DNA of 64,000 nucleotides, taken from Tetrahymena thermophila SB210. Taxonomy: Eukaryota; Ciliophora; Oligohymenophorea; Hymenostomatida; Tetrahymenidae. Positions 35,120 through 48,983 of this stretch are shown here, piece after piece. Positions within the stretch are counted from its first letter, which is position 1; each line of letters opens with the position of its first letter. The translations under genes and the position numbers were made by a program. The notes under the pieces were generated by a model. That model did no database searches. It was not told where the DNA came from and saw only the letters and a list, made by a program, of their open reading frames with translations. Location: NCBI RefSeq assembly GCF_000189635.1, contig NW_002476237.1, positions 186,001 through 250,000 of the forward strand, written 5' to 3'.

Positions 35120-37740
35120 TCACCTATATCTAGCAGCTTTAGAATTCCACATTACGAAATCTTCTATATCTAATTTATTGTCTTCCTTTTTATTGAAAAC
35201 CTTACTATGTTCTTAATTACCTTTTATTAAATCTTTATAAATATCATCAGTGTCTGAGTTGGCTGCACTAGGTCTGTTTATTTCTGTGAGTGAGGAATTT
35301 TTATAAATCTTAGAGAAGTTATTATTATTTTCAGAAAGACTATCGGCATTTGTTGAATAATTTTAGTAGATTGTACTTAGCGATTTTGGCTATTCTAAAT
35401 TGCCTAAACCCATATTTTTAAGCCTTTCTTCTATTTTTTACTATTAGTTGCTTAGGATTTCATTAGTTGTTTTCTGAAATCCATCATCGTAAGTGACATA
35501 ATTGACTTTATTGATACCTCCATCATTATAGTGGATTTATATTTTCTGAGAAGGTAATTCACCTTCTCTTAATATTCTTCCTATGTCTTAGTTAATTCTG
35601 TCTGGCTCGTAGTTATACTAATCATCAAACTCGAAGAAAACTTTCTTTTAATTTTATAAATCATATCTTGTAAAGCCTGGGTTTTCTAACAAGTTTTTAG
35701 AAATCTCATCCTCTATTTTTTCTCTTTCACTTCTTTCTTTTTCCAGCATTCTTTGTTCAAGTTCTCTTCTCCTAATTTCGTCAACAAGTCTTGTTTTGTT
35801 AATTTCGTTATAAAGAATGTTTTGCTTTTATTCTTGCTCACCCTTTTACTAATTTATTACATTTATATCTTTTTTAATAGTACTCAATTCATTCTATATA
35901 AATCCTTGAGATGCCCTCATTTCTGATCTCAATTTAGATAATTCCCCACTAATTGCATCACCTACTTGTTCTTTAACCTTTAAATATTTTATAAATGAAT
36001 GTGAAAATTTAGTTAATTAAATCTCAAAATAAATAATTTTACTTTAAAAGGAATTTCTTGAATAATTATTTGATTGCTTGAAGATGATGTTTAGGTGTTA
36101 AATTTTTCTTTTTCTTAAAACGGATTAATAGCATCTTCAATTGGAGTTCTTGGCCTTTTTCCTTTTTTGCCTCCTAGAGTATGTTAAACTTCGTAATTTG
36201 AGAAAGAAGTATTAAAATTCTTTCCTCTTTGACTAAATTTTTAATTATTGATATCAGGAACAAACGATTCTTTTAAATTTCTTCTGTCAACAGGAACACT
36301 AGAAAATTCTTGTGAGAATTTTTCATTAAGCTACTACTACTCTCTCATCACTCTTAAATCATCTAAATCCCTTTCTCTCTTTTCTTATATTTTATTAAGT
36401 TCTTTTTACCTTTTCTTCTCCTCCATTTGGTTCATTTACTCATTTTATAGTTAAATATACTGTTCTCTCTTTCTCATTTTATCAATATCATTAGCATATT
36501 TATAATCACCTTTTAAATATTCAGTAAACCTTACAGATGAAGGATGAATACCTAAAAGCTAACCAGAGGAAGGAATTCTATTATATCCAGTTTGTATTCT
36601 TGATTGTGTAGGTATCTCAGCCAATGATGAATTTCTCAATAAGTTAGGATACAGATCTCCAATTTATTAATTTTATAACTAATTAAGTTCGTCTGGGAGA
36701 TGAGGTGTCTATGTTCCCCTATTTGCCCTTTTATATTTAGTTGGTGTTACTATTCTTACCCTATGATTACCATTATCATTTTCTTAATCTTCATCATCAT
36801 CCTCATATTAATTTTAAAATCGATTATTGTATTATTGTCCATTATCTTGGTATTAAAGGTCTTACTAACTATTGAATCTTTGGTTATAGTTATTATCAAA
36901 TGTAATTTATTGCTTTTATTATCCATTAGAAAAACTAAACTGTAATGGTCTCTTATTCTTGTTTTCAAAATTAATTAAGTTTTACTATTATCTATAGAAC
37001 GCATCAACTTAATGTGAATGAGGATTTGCAAGGTTTTATTTTAAAGCAGATGTTGCTTGTTCAACTATAGGAATGTCTTCTTCTTATATGTATTTTTGAT
37101 TTATATTTGGCACAAAAGTAAACCAATCTTATAGCTAATAATTTCTATTACCAGGTTAACCTCTAGATTACAAAATATTACCATATTGATCTCTTATCGG
37201 CATATTATAGCTGATCATATCATTTTTTTGTCTCTCTAAGTGTAATTACAAATTATGTTTATTATCAAGTATCTTTTTTTCATGATCTAACTCTTTCTTT
37301 ATTTATATTTATTACTAAAGAAGCTAAGCATATTGATTCTTTTTTTATTTATCAACTACAAGCTCATTCATAGATTTAGGATTAAAATGGCTTGAATGGT
37401 TTCCAGGTTTGAAAATGTTTGGTTATATTTACTGAGAAGATCCTTAATTCAAAAAATCTCCTTTTTTATTCATATTTTTTACTGAATCAAATTTAAATTT
37501 CTCTTTGTCTAATATGTCTTCAAAATCCAGATCATTTTAGCTTTAAGCCCTTTTCCTATCAGCTCCTGAACTATTATAATTACCATTCATTTAATCATTT
37601 TAATTGTTTGCCAAAGATTAATTTGCATTGTTAAATTAATTAGGCATCATCATCATCTATGGTGTCCCTTAAGGGATAGTTGGCACAGGGACCATAGGAT
37701 AATAATAAGGCATCGGAACAAACGGCTATTAAGGAATCAT
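35120..37740 (-). CDS. large coiled-coil, Q-rich protein of unknown function
   Basis: Two exons with one 65-nt intron (35978-36042) give 851 residues, ATG 37738-37740 to TGA 35120-35122. The N-terminus is Pro/Met/Tyr-rich (FVPMPYYYPMVPVP). Charged, Gln-rich coiled-coil stretches lie near residues 125-185, 415-475 and 585-665 (for example RKREQYIQLQNEQMNQMEEK). Between them are Asn/Tyr/Gln-rich linkers and a basic block (GGKKGKRPRTP). The last ~170 residues are more ordered, with YDDGFQKTTNEILSNQQ and an Asp/Glu-rich end closing DIEDFVMWNSKAARYR. The arrangement of short coiled coils with basic linkers recalls centrosome and spindle-pole proteins such as CSPP1, but I see no diagnostic motif and would not assign it. 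It is divergent from the IQ-motif gene at 38738. Confidence 0.85.
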
Positions 37741-38737
37741 AACAACTAAAATAACCAACTAGTTTACTCACTAAATATACCTTTTTACTTTAAATTTAAA
37801 CAAAAAAGTTATCTCAGCAATCTGTAATGATATTTGTGTTAACTTATTCTACAGCAAATAATTTATAATTTGGATGATTTTGTGGGAATTATTATAAACT
37901 AAGATATATTGAAATTTTATTAAAAGCAAAAGCCAGTCATAATCACAGAAATAAATAATATTAATAATTCATTTGCAACAAATAGAATGCATTTTTTATC
38001 TATCCAATAATTATTAGAATTAAAGGTAAAAGGAACATTCAGCCTATCATTTGCTAAAAAAATATGATAAATAAATAAATAAATTTTAGTCATTTTCATT
38101 TCTTATTTAGCCATTCTTAAATAAAATTATTTTTATCACATCATTTATTTATGACTAAATTAATAAATTAAAACAATTAATTTAATATTTAAAATTAATT
38201 TATTTTTTTAAATAATGCTTTTAAATTTTAAATTAAGAAATTAAGATTTTATTATTAAGGAAGTGGAATATAGAAATATTAATTAATCTTTTATGTTTAA
38301 ATTAGATTGTTAAGAATTCAAAATTAGATAAAAATTTAGAATAGAAATGCATGCAAAAATACAAAAGTTGTAATACGAAAAATAAATAAGTGATTTATGG
38401 AATGATGAATTCATTAATTAATAATTATAAGTTGTATTCATAATAACATGAGAAAATTTTGCTTGTTTGATTAATCTTAAGAAATGAAATCAAATGGATT
38501 GAAAGATTCTAACAAATACTTTGATTAAATCAAAAAAAACAAGAGAAATAATTTAAAAATCAATTAATGAATTTAATGTGAAGAGAGAGGTTATCAGCTA
38601 GCTCAAAAGCTATTAAACAAACAACTATTATAGTTTTGAAAGAAGAACTCTGTTAATTATTGAATATATACAAAATATTATTGATTTGATTTTTGTAATA
38701 AAAATTATCAGTAGAAAGTTTTATTGATATATAAAAA
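37741..38737. promoter_or_regulatory. shared 5' region of two divergent large genes
   Basis: A 997-bp spacer between opposite start codons, so both promoters must lie here. It is A/T-rich with AAAT repeats near 38070. I find no distinct element, RNA gene or credible coding frame. Confidence 0.5.
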
Positions 38738-41700
38738 ATGAAATCAGCCAAGCCAGCTATTATAATCCCTCCTGTGTCTTAAAGAAAAACAAATAAGTCA
38801 GGAAAAAGGGTCTAAAGTTCAGATAACAAGAAAAAATTCACTGCTAGTGGGTCATAGTTTGCTAATAATAATTCATTTTTATCATAAAACTCAAATTCAT
38901 CTAAAAATGGTTAAAAGGATAAATTAAACACTTCGCTACAAGAGAAAAAGAAAAGACTCGAAAAGCTCTAAACATTGCTAAAAGGAGAAAAAGTTAATCT
39001 TAAATAGGAATATGATAGCGAAGAAGAGGAAGATTTTGAGTTTATTATGAAAGAGACTGCATTAAAGGAATTTTAAAAATAAGTCAATAAATAAGCTTTA
39101 CTTGAAGATGGAACATAAGTTGATCAACTTTAAAATTCTACAACTATAAAAAAAGAATAGCTACCAGCGTACTTGCTTTTAGCAAATTAAAGCTTGTAAG
39201 AGACTATAAATTTAAAATAAGATCATCTAAATAAAGAAAATATACAATCATCTAATGATGATAAGCATAGCGGATATGTAGCTAAGAATCCTAGACCTCA
39301 AAGAGAAAGTAGCAATGCACTTGTTAATAATTTTATCTAAGAAGAAGATGAAGAAAAGCCAACAGAATAAAAATAGACTGCTGCTCCTTCAGCTGTTTAA
39401 CCAAAGAGGGATTTTTCTAAAAAAAGAATTTACACTGCCTAGCAAAGAATCTTCATGTGCGTACTAATTCAAGCAACATTTAGGATGTATATATAAAGAA
39501 AAAAGTATTTAAAAGAAAAGTAACGTTTAGAATAACTACTTTAAGAGCATAAAAAGGAACTTATTAGAAAAAGGGAAGAAAATGAAAAAGAATAAGTAGA
39601 AATTGAGTAGGGAAAAACACCTCTCCAAGGAAGACATATTATTTAATTTTAAGGAATAGATAAGCTATTACAAAATAGTCAGGTTATAAAAAATTAAACC
39701 TTTTAAAGGGCAAACAAAAAAAGAACTCATTCAGAAGGACCATTTTCTATGTATGAGCATATGAAATAAAATGAAGAAGAAGGTATTATAGATCAAGAAA
39801 ATGAAGAAAATAGACGCTATAAGCTTTACCATTCGAAATTTAACCCTTTAAGAAAATCAAGACCTCCTCTTCCAGCTAAAGTACCTCTTAACAACAACTT
39901 TTTTAGTGATAAGGGTATAGTTGATTGCTTTGTGAAGAAAAATAGAGCCAATCTTCCTAATTCATTAAAAAAGAGCTCATCCAGTGGTGAATCTTTCAAT
40001 TTATCTACTTTGCCAGAGTATAATGAGCTCCTTTAAAAAAGTAAGTAAGCTATTAGATAGCCATTAATTCAGTAAAAATAACCAAAGCAAGAAGAAGATT
40101 CAGTAATTTATTCAGATACTTTCGAAAAAGAAAGTATTGATGCTTCCCCAGTGCAAAAGAAATTTTAATTCAATAAATCTACTCCTTAGAAAAGAAACTC
40201 AATTCATTCTGTTTCAGAAGAAGACTACTTAAGAGAATCATTTGACATTGATACTCCAAAAGAAAGTATTAAGGAATCAATTAGAGAATCTTTCAATAAA
40301 GAATCAAGCAGGTTTTAATCATCATTTAGCATGTCAGCCAAAATAAAAGAGGATATTCCAGAAGAAAGTATGATAGGTAAATTTAGAGTTAAATTTGTTT
40401 ATATTTTAAATATTCTTTCTAATCAAATTAAGGTGAATCTATAAATGAATCTTCAATAGTTGATGAGACTGAATAGCCAAAGAATAAAAAGAAAAACACT
40501 TCAATTTAAGAAGATATCATTTAAACGAGCATTGAAGATGATTATTAAAATGAAAAATTTGAAAGTATATCTGAGGATTTAAATAACAGTGAATAAAAGA
40601 GTATGATGAAGGAATCAATCGGTGAAGATATTGCAGGCATGAGCTTTGAAAGCAGAGGTAAAAGGGGAAAGAAAAAATCAGTCACTTTCAGTAAAGAGAA
40701 ATCAGAATAGATACAAAAATAGCTTGTGGGTTAATCTCAAACTGCTGCAGCTGCTGTTTCTTAGTTTTCAAAAGATAATATACAAAATAATAATAGTGGT
40801 ATTTTAAGAAGATCGACTGACTCTCTAAGTGCTGATCAAATGGTTTAAATCAGTCAAAAAAGTAACTATTCTAGTTAAAAACTTAAAGAGAGCAGTAATT
40901 AAGCTACTATGCAGTAAATTCATGAAATGTATTTTGGCAAAGATGGCGTTTCTGATACTTGGAAGAAATTTGAAAAAATTAGAAATAACTATGATGATGA
41001 ATCCCATCTAAAAGAACTAAATAAGGAATAGATGGAGCTTGGAAAATTGCAAAAAGACATTTATTCTATGTTGTAAAATACTAAGAGTCTAGCTGACAAA
41101 TGGTAGGAAGAGCGTGATAGCTTGTTACACTCTGATAAGAATGCTTCTTAAAAGGCTGAAATGGTTTACTAAAGATATTAGTCTGAATTTAACAGAATTT
41201 TACAATCAGCTCCTATGCTAAACAGATTCTCACTCTTAAAGAATTATTTAGAATATCGTGATCGTTAAATGAAAAATATTAATCTTTTTAAAGATAATAA
41301 TATTTAACGTCTACCTACTTAGGCTGACACAGCTGCTATGATATAAAAAGAAGTTCAATCTTAAATTGAGGGTATGGTGAAAAATTTGGAATAAAAGTAA
41401 GAAATTATGTATAAAGTTTTAGTTCAGGTTGTAGAAAATCTTTAAAATTTAAGAAATCCTGGTTTTGAATTTGAAGATATGAAGAGAATCTAAGGTATGA
41501 TAGATGGCAAGATTGATCAAGTTTTTGCCAATTAAGAAAAAATCCTTAAGTTCTAATTTGAATAAGAAATGGTATTTAGACAAGACTAACTGAAACTTCT
41601 TTATTCAGGCAAGCCAATAACTGAAGAGGAGCTAAAACTAATTCGTATTAGATAATTGCTAGCATAAAATAGATAAGAATAAATTATTCCTTTCTTATAG

Positions 41701-43431
41701 CTTGATAAAGCAAACATAGTACCTAATATAGTAGTTTAGTCTGGCTAATAATAAAATGTATAAGCAGATGATAAAAATCGCTTAAAAGATGTAAGTTTGT
41801 CAAGTAGTATCGATATGGAAGCTATGTCAGATAGTAAAATAAGTTGGTAGAGTGGATAGGAAATTTGGGATAATTTAAATGAACTCGAAAAAGAAAAATT
41901 AAATGACTTCAACACTGAATAAGTAGTTAATTTCTTAAGTGAAATGCTAATGCAAGAAATTCAGGATGATTTATTCCCTATGCGTATGACTACTAGCCAC
42001 TTACAACTCAAGAAAAACGAGAAATAAATATAAGAGAGAGCTATGGAAAAGATAAGCCCTCCTAAGCAACATTCTCATTAATAAGCTGATAAGAAATCAA
42101 AAATTTAGTCATCAATCTAAAGTACTATGAGTCCTGTTATTAATAAATCAAACAGTTAATAAAAACTTAAAAGCGATAGGACCTTAACTGAAGAAAGTTA
42201 ATAATACGAATTAGATTTTGATGAAGATTCAGAAGATAAATTTGGATAATCTCTGCAATCAAACCGCTCCAATAATAAATCTTTCTTTGAAGATAGTGAC
42301 GTCAGTGCAACCAAAAATAAGCTATAAAAAAAAGATAGTTAAGAAAGATTAAATAATAAAAACGCTAAAGAAGATACTGAGGATAAAGTTTCTGAACATT
42401 AAGATGAAGAAGAGCAAGAGTATGAAAATGACTTTGAAGATAGCGTTGAGAAATCAACAGGTTAAGTCTCTAAGAGTGCGTAACTATCTTCACTATAATA
42501 GTAGAAGAACAGCAGTTAAAAGTAAGATAATGACTTTGATGATCCAATGGGAATAGCAAACAAAGCTATGGATAGAAATGCTATCCTTGCTGAAATAAGT
42601 GAAAATGAAAAGAAAAATCCCCCAAATGCTCCTCTTCCTAAATTATAAGGCCAGGCCAAAAAAGGAAAATCAAAATAATTAGATGATGAAGACTACAAGG
42701 GTGACAATGATTTCTTTAAGCCTAGCTCTGAAGATTTGGATGGAAACGTTCAAAAGAACCCAAACAAAGACTTATATAAAAATGAATAGACATATGAAAA
42801 AACAAGTAGAGTGTTAAATAACTTGAAAACAATATTAAAAAAGAAAAAGAAATTGAAAATAATTAAGGATGTCCTTGAGGCTATAGCTCAAAATAATGTT
42901 AAAGGAAAGAAATTAGATTAATTCATAGGAAATGTTCTAATGGAAAAGGCTTAATTCCAACTTTTTGAAAGTCATGATTGCAAAAAAGAGGATGAAAAAG
43001 TTATAGGATTAGCCTTATAAGAACACTTCTATAATAACTTAATTAAAAATATATAAGACTTAGAATAATTCCACTTTAAGTAAGCTTTCAATCGCAAGGA
43101 AATTTAGCCTGAAATAGTTGTCCGTTGGGATCACATTTGTGAAGTAGCAGCTCAATAGACACTATAAATCCTAGAAAAAGTAGTTCCTGTAGACTATTAC
43201 TCTGATGTATAAATAGATAAATACACTAATTTTAAAAGAGTAAAACGTTTCTGTACAATCAACAAAGTAGCTAAAGAAGACAATGAGTTGTTTGAGTTAC
43301 AAAACTATGAATTGTACAAAGAAGAAGTAAATTACTAGAATGAACTTTCAGATTAAGTTTTATAAAAGATAGTTAACCAACTAGCCAAAGACCTTATTTC
43401 TATATAAAATAAGCAAAAACAAAAAATTTGA
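38738..43431 (+). CDS. IQ-motif, coiled-coil scaffold protein (centrosome/basal-body-like)
   Basis: One 56-nt intron (40377-40432) leaves 1546 codons, 1545 residues, ATG 38738-38740 to TGA 43429-43431. A basic N-terminus is followed by one IQ motif near residue 247 (IQATFRMYIQRKKY), which should bind calmodulin or a centrin. Ser/Glu repeats of ESI/ESF type cover about residues 460-630. A coiled coil with conserved Trp (WKKFEKIRNNYDDE, ADKWQEERDSLLH) lies near 725-810, then helical segments, acidic low-complexity linkers (EEEQEYENDFEDS), and a 250-residue helical C-terminus (IVVRWDHICEVAAQQTLQ). The mix resembles CEP350-type centrosomal scaffolds, and centrin-binding IQ proteins are abundant at ciliate basal bodies; both are inference. 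Start choice: first ATG of the frame, preceded by A-rich sequence. Confidence 0.87.
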
Positions 43432-44467
43432 AAGCTTCCAAATAAATATTTTTTTTGTTCATAACCAAAATTTCAAAGAAAGAAAATAATTCTTATTTCA
43501 TACTGTAAATCATAATTTATAAATAAATAAATATTCATTAAATTCAATTTCATATAATTTAATTTTTACTTTTTATTATTTGTAAAGTAATTGTTTGTGT
43601 TTTAAATGATTAGAAATAAAAGAAACATTTATATTTTTTAGCAATAAGTTGAAAGTAGTTTATTACTCAATGAATATTATTTTTATTGATATATAAACAC
43701 ATCAACTTTTATAAATAACTATTAGTCAGATAAATATTTTTATCTATACTATTTGAAAATAAATAAGTAGCTAAATATGTAAATAAATAAGTTATTTGAC
43801 TTATAAAACTATCAATCGCAAATAGGTGAGTTAAATTAATATTTTGTCCCCTCATATTAGATTTTATAAAATATAACTAATAAAATTTCAAAAAAATCAT
43901 ATTTTTTTTATAGTAAGCTAAAATAAGTTTGAAAAATTTTTAATTAATAACCGAAATTAATTTGTATTACTTAACAATCTTGCAATATTAACTGAAGATA
44001 TATTTTATCAGTAAATTCTATTTCATATAAATTAGTCTTTTCATCTTATTCTTGATCAATTTATTAATTGTTTGAATTTGTGTGATTTTAGATTAAATAA
44101 ACATTTTTATAACTAACAACGAATTAAAATATTTACTATCTCTTAAATGAAAATATTAACTATTACTAACATCATTTTTAAATTACCAAATTTTAAAGGG
44201 TGAGTTATAAATTTTGTAAATTTAATATTAAAGTGTATTAAGCTAAAGCTGTAAAGAGATTTTCCATTAGTTTTTTATAATTTTTTAGCTCTCATTACTT
44301 ATTATAGTATTATACTTACCAAAATCAGATATTTATTCGTTAATTAATATTAAATATTAATTTAGAGAGATAGAGAGCATAAACATTAAATATTAAAATT
44401 CGGAAATTAAATACACACATACATACATATTTAGCTATATTTCAGTTGTCTCATTTTTTATTACGAA
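43432..44467. other. intergenic between two plus-strand genes
   Basis: A/T-rich, with an ACAC/ACAT repeat patch near 44411-44430. It holds the 3' UTR of the IQ gene and the promoter of the next gene. Nothing else is visible. Confidence 0.6.
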
Positions 44468-46914
44468 ATGAATTAAATTAATGATAGTACTGAAATCCTC
44501 CATGACAGACCTCATTAAATTTCAGATGCTTATATATTGGAAACAGGCGAATAAAAAGACGCTTAATAGCTCAGTAAATTAAGGTAATCAAAATTCATAA
44601 TATGATATTATGTTAAATAATTTATTTAACTATAAAGAAAATAACTATAGGATATTTACGAGCAGAGTGAAGTTAATAAAAGTTAAAGTTAAATTAAATA
44701 AAAAGGAAGGTCTGAATCTTTGAACAATTCTTACAAAAAGGCATAACCGCTTGTAGAATTCTAAGGATTTAAAAGTAATTATTATGTAAAAGATATATTT
44801 TAATTTAGCTTACATAATGATTAAAGAATGAAAGAATAAATTCATAAGATTTCATTTTCTAAAAAAGGTACACAGAAAAAGAAGAAAACTTGTAGAGTTT
44901 TATAAGAAACTGGCAATAATTTTTATGGGCCTATCTAGCAAACGTAAGTGAATCAGAAAATATCTTCTATAAAAGATAGTATTGCAAGCGCATACCTTTA
45001 AAAGGAAAGCTCTTTATCTCCATTCATTCAAATATACTTGAAATAGGCTTTGAAATTATAGAGTAATCCCAAAAAAATAAAACAATAAGGATTGCTTGTG
45101 AAAAATTACACATTTGAAAGTGAAGAATCAATGAGTGAAAATAACTCAGAAAATAGAGATATTTAATTAGCAGATTTTCCTTTAAAAAAATCTAATTTTT
45201 TAACATAGACTAATAATTTAGTTGAATCCGAAGCTGGTTAATAAGAAAATAACTTACAAATCTAGCAATAAATGGATCCAAATTAAAAAAGTTATTCGCC
45301 GTTGAAAAACAAATCTTAGTTTATTAAGGTAAAATATTACTGCATTTAAAATTAATAATTTATTTTTTTACTATTAGGATAAACTTGAGAGAATGCACTC
45401 ATTATCAGGAGATTATTTAATTGAACCAGGTTTGAAAAAAGTAAAAGAAAATATTTTAAATGCACTAAATAATTAGTAAAACTCAATTGAAGATAATACT
45501 ATGGAGATTATTGGTGAATTTAGTACTTCATAAGAAAAACTAAGGAATAACTTGAAGAAAAAATATTAAAGAAATAATTAAAGGATTAAAACAGCTACTG
45601 ATGAAGATTTTTATAGTAAAGGTCACCCCAATAATTTGAGCTTTTATGATAATAACAATACAAAAACACATACTCGTTACACGATAGATTCAAATCGCTT
45701 AAAAACAGATATATCTGATTAAGGAAATTTGAAAAAATAAAATAACTTTTGGCCTACAAATACTCATGATTTATAAAAAAAAGGGAATTAGGTAAGTGAA
45801 TACAATAGAGTTAAAAGTAAAGATACTGATTTGACTATGTAAGAATCATTTTAAGAGTAAGTAAGCAGAATTAATAAACCTCAGAGAGCTCAGTCTTAAG
45901 GTCCTAAAAGCGGCTAGGCCGTTTAATGCATATTTTACAACGCTGATCCAAATAATACTATGCTTAAGGTAATAATAATATATAATTTTTTATTTTGAAA
46001 TATAATTATTTTATTATATTTAATACAAGGATTTTTTTGGAGAAGTTGATTGTATTAATTTGAATAATATATTTGTGAATTAATTGGGAATTACAGATGA
46101 ATAAAAAAATTAAATGCTTGAAAAAATGGATCCTGAAACAAAGTAATAGATACTCAGAAAATTTGCTGTTTAAGATAGAATTTTCAAGTTTAGCAAGTTT
46201 TCTAACTTTCATCACGATGAATTTTACGATTCATTTAAGAACAATTATTAATTTATACAGGAAGAAATATAAAAAAATAACTACCCTGTTTCATGTATGC
46301 ATATTAGATAACTTTAAAAAAGTGTAAACTCTCATGTAAATACAGAGTAAGAGAATAATAGAAGTTCATCAAATCAAAGAAAGAGAGTTACAATATCCAA
46401 TAAAGCAGATCCTGAGATATTGTAAAGATTTCAGACACCAATAAATCTAAGTAGGCTAGTTGGTCATTCCCGAGTCAGAACAGAGACTGATGTACTTGCT
46501 GACATTGGATATCTGTAAACATCTAAAGCAAAAAAAGAAAATCCCCTTTACATAAATAGAATAAACAGAGTAAGATTGTAAAGCTACAGCTCTTCGAAGG
46601 CTCAAAGAAACGAAAATAGTAGCCTTGAACATCATAAATAGGAAAGAATCAACACAGCTTCATAAGAAGATAATTAAAATAAGAATATCAAATCTTTCAT
46701 AGACCCAAGAAAAGTATATCGATAAAATCTTGAGATTTACTCTCAACAAAATCAAAATCTCAAATCTTTAAATACTTAATTTACAGAGTAATATTTAGCT
46801 GCAACCTAAATAAAAAAATAAAACTAAAATGAAGAATCTAAGTAGAAAGTTTTTTTCTAAAATTAAGATTTGAAAAGAAGGCTTTAGATATCTAATCTAA
46901 ACATAAATATTTGA
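44468..46914 (+). CDS. hydrophilic Q/N-rich protein of unknown function
   Basis: Four exons; introns 44584-44637, 45329-45377 and 45969-46029 (54, 49 and 61 nt); 761 codons, 760 residues, ATG 44468-44470 to TGA 46912-46914. Most of it is polar and Ser/Asn/Gln-rich. One segment near residues 470-540, encoded just after the third intron, is better ordered: DFFGEVDCINLNNIFVNQ, then a helical stretch with Met, Leu and Lys and a Phe/His-rich run (FKFSKFSNFHHDEFYDSF). This could be a small helical domain, but I do not recognise it. A run of basic residues with TP/SP pairs suggests regulation by phosphorylation. It shares orientation with both neighbours. Each gene has its own spacer and no polycistron is implied. 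Confidence 0.83.
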
Positions 46915-47633
46915 GTGTTTAATTAATTTATTTATTGTATGTGTGTTGTTATAATTGAGCCATATAATAAAAAACTATTTGCAGGTTGCTTAGATTTCTT
47001 TCTTTTTTAAAAGGTCAAAAATAAAATTTATAAAAGATTTGATTTGTTTAATTTTTTTTCTTAAAAAATTTACAAAAAGTAAATTTTATTTTTTTAGAAA
47101 ATAGATCTTTAACAATTACAAAAAGCTAAAATAAAAAATATGTTAAATTGTTTATAGTTGAGATTCTTTTATAAATCCTTTGTTAAAAGTATAAAATTAA
47201 ATTAAAATTTAGAATTTAAACCCAATAAAAAAAATCATAATTTCATAATTCAATAAAAATTTATTAGATTTGAGAATACGATACTTAATTTTATTTATTT
47301 TTATCATAAAATTTTATAAAAGATAATTGATTTTTCTTTTCCTTTTTTTTCACAATTTTTATGTAACAAAACAAAATAATTAAATAATTCAAAACTAGAA
47401 AGAAACCTTCTATTTTTTTTCTAATGCTTATTGCATATAAAAGAAATAACCTGAAAGTTTTTTGAAAATTCTTTTTTAATACTTTAAACAGAATCTTAGG
47501 TTTATAGTGATCGATTTTTCTCTACAATCTTTGATACAGATTTTGCGGATTGTTAATTAAAAAAAAAAATTTAATTAAATTGAAAATTTAGAAAAGTTAA
47601 TAATATTACACGATTTATCAAAAGCACTATAAT
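46915..47633. other. intergenic between two plus-strand genes
   Basis: A/T-rich with several T runs. No coding frame, hairpin of note or GC-rich island is seen. Confidence 0.6.
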
Positions 47634-48983
47634 ATGTAGAGTAAGTAGAGAAAGAAAAACTTTAATGATTGTTACGAAGACTAAATTCAAATAGACAACG
47701 AACTATCTGATGAAGATGAACAAATAGGAAAATCTAGCAAAGCTACTTAGGACACACCAAAGTAGAAGGAAAAGGAGAGAAGAAATAGTGATTTGGACCA
47801 AGAATAAATTCAAATGGACGATAAACTAACTGAAGAAGTAGAACAAATAGGAAAATCTAACGAAGCTACTTCTTAGGTTTATCTAAAGAATGGATTTAAT
47901 AAGAGTTAAATCCCTGTGTAGCAATTAGAGAAATCGAAGTAGAAGTAACCTATAGTGATTGACCTTTAAAAAGCATAAAATAATGGAAGATATGTTTAAG
48001 AAAATAATAAAGTAGGCAATTAAGGTTAACAGTAAGCAACTTAGCATGAATCAGTTACTTTGAAAGACAAGTTGTTGAACATATTCACAAATGTAAATGC
48101 AAAAAGTAATCCACCAAAAAATGTAAGCCAAAGTAAATCATATGCTCTTCAGCTAGAAGAAAATTTTGTAGAAAACAGAAATAAAAAAGGCGAAATACAC
48201 CATTTCAAAATAGATAATGATATGGATATCTTTGAGGATGATATTAATGATAAAGAAAATTAATAGAATCGAGAAGAGGAATAAAAATAGAATGGAATAC
48301 TGCTCTTTGGTCATGAAGATGTTGAGAATCACCCAGAAATTGAAATTGGAAACAACAGCAGAAAAACATCTGAAGATTATATTCAGCTACCCGATTCTAA
48401 ATAATAAAATTTCGATTTGCTTGGAAGGTAGTTGACTGAGTATGAGCTCTAAATGAAGAACGCTTAGGAAGAACAAAAAAAATAAGAGGTTGACTATAAG
48501 CAAATATAAGAATTACTAAGTCAGTATGATAATGTAAAAATAATTAAAATTGAGAACTTCAAATAGTCTGATATGAAAGAAATTCACGATCACCACTTAA
48601 ATATATAAAAAGGAAACACCTTAAGTTTTGATGAAAACTAATTGTATAAAGGTAGCAAAATTCCAGTAAAGAAGAAAGGATTTTTTGATTTTATAACTAA
48701 CAAAGTTACTAGATATGCCCTTCTACATAATGAAAATTTAGTTTTCTGTGAAAGAATCAAGAAAAATGAGTTTAAAGTCCATAGCATCAATCCTCTTTCA
48801 AATTTATTCTAGATTTATAATGATAAAAACAGTACACAAATAAGAATGTACTTCATCAACAAATAAAGAAACTAGTATAGCTTACCAATAAATAAAATGT
48901 ATAATATTGATAAAAAAGAATAGTTTTTAATCCAACTTAGAAAAACCATCAATAAAATAGGTTTAGATTATTAATTATCGTGA
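47634..48983 (+). CDS. acidic, coiled-coil-containing protein with N-terminal internal repeat
   Basis: A single exon of 449 residues, ATG 47634-47636 to TGA 48981-48983. The N-terminus carries two copies, 41 residues apart, of a block reading QIQxD-x-x-L-x-x-E-x-EQIGKS-x-x-AT. A Gln/Asn-rich middle follows, then an acidic stretch (DMDIFEDDINDKE). A coiled coil lies near residues 265-305. The last ~120 residues are basic and better ordered (KGFFDFITNKVTRYALLHNE, FKVHSINPLSNLFQIYND), probably a folded domain that I cannot name. Strand alternation in that end suggests beta structure. The second codon is TAG, which only makes sense in the ciliate code. Function is unknown. Confidence 0.83.
47676..47871 (+). 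repeat. two 73-bp in-frame repeats, 123 bp apart
   Basis: Copies at 47676-47748 and 47799-47871 share most bases, including a stretch across TTCAAAT and CAAATAGGAAAATCTA. Both keep the same frame within the acidic N-terminus of the gene at 47634. Confidence 0.75.

Noticed and set aside
35120-37740. Firm assignment as CSPP1
   Set aside because: Short coiled coils with basic linkers are too common; no specific motif was found.
38738-43431. Firm assignment as CEP350
   Set aside because: General resemblance in composition and an IQ motif only; no CAP-Gly or other diagnostic domain is visible.
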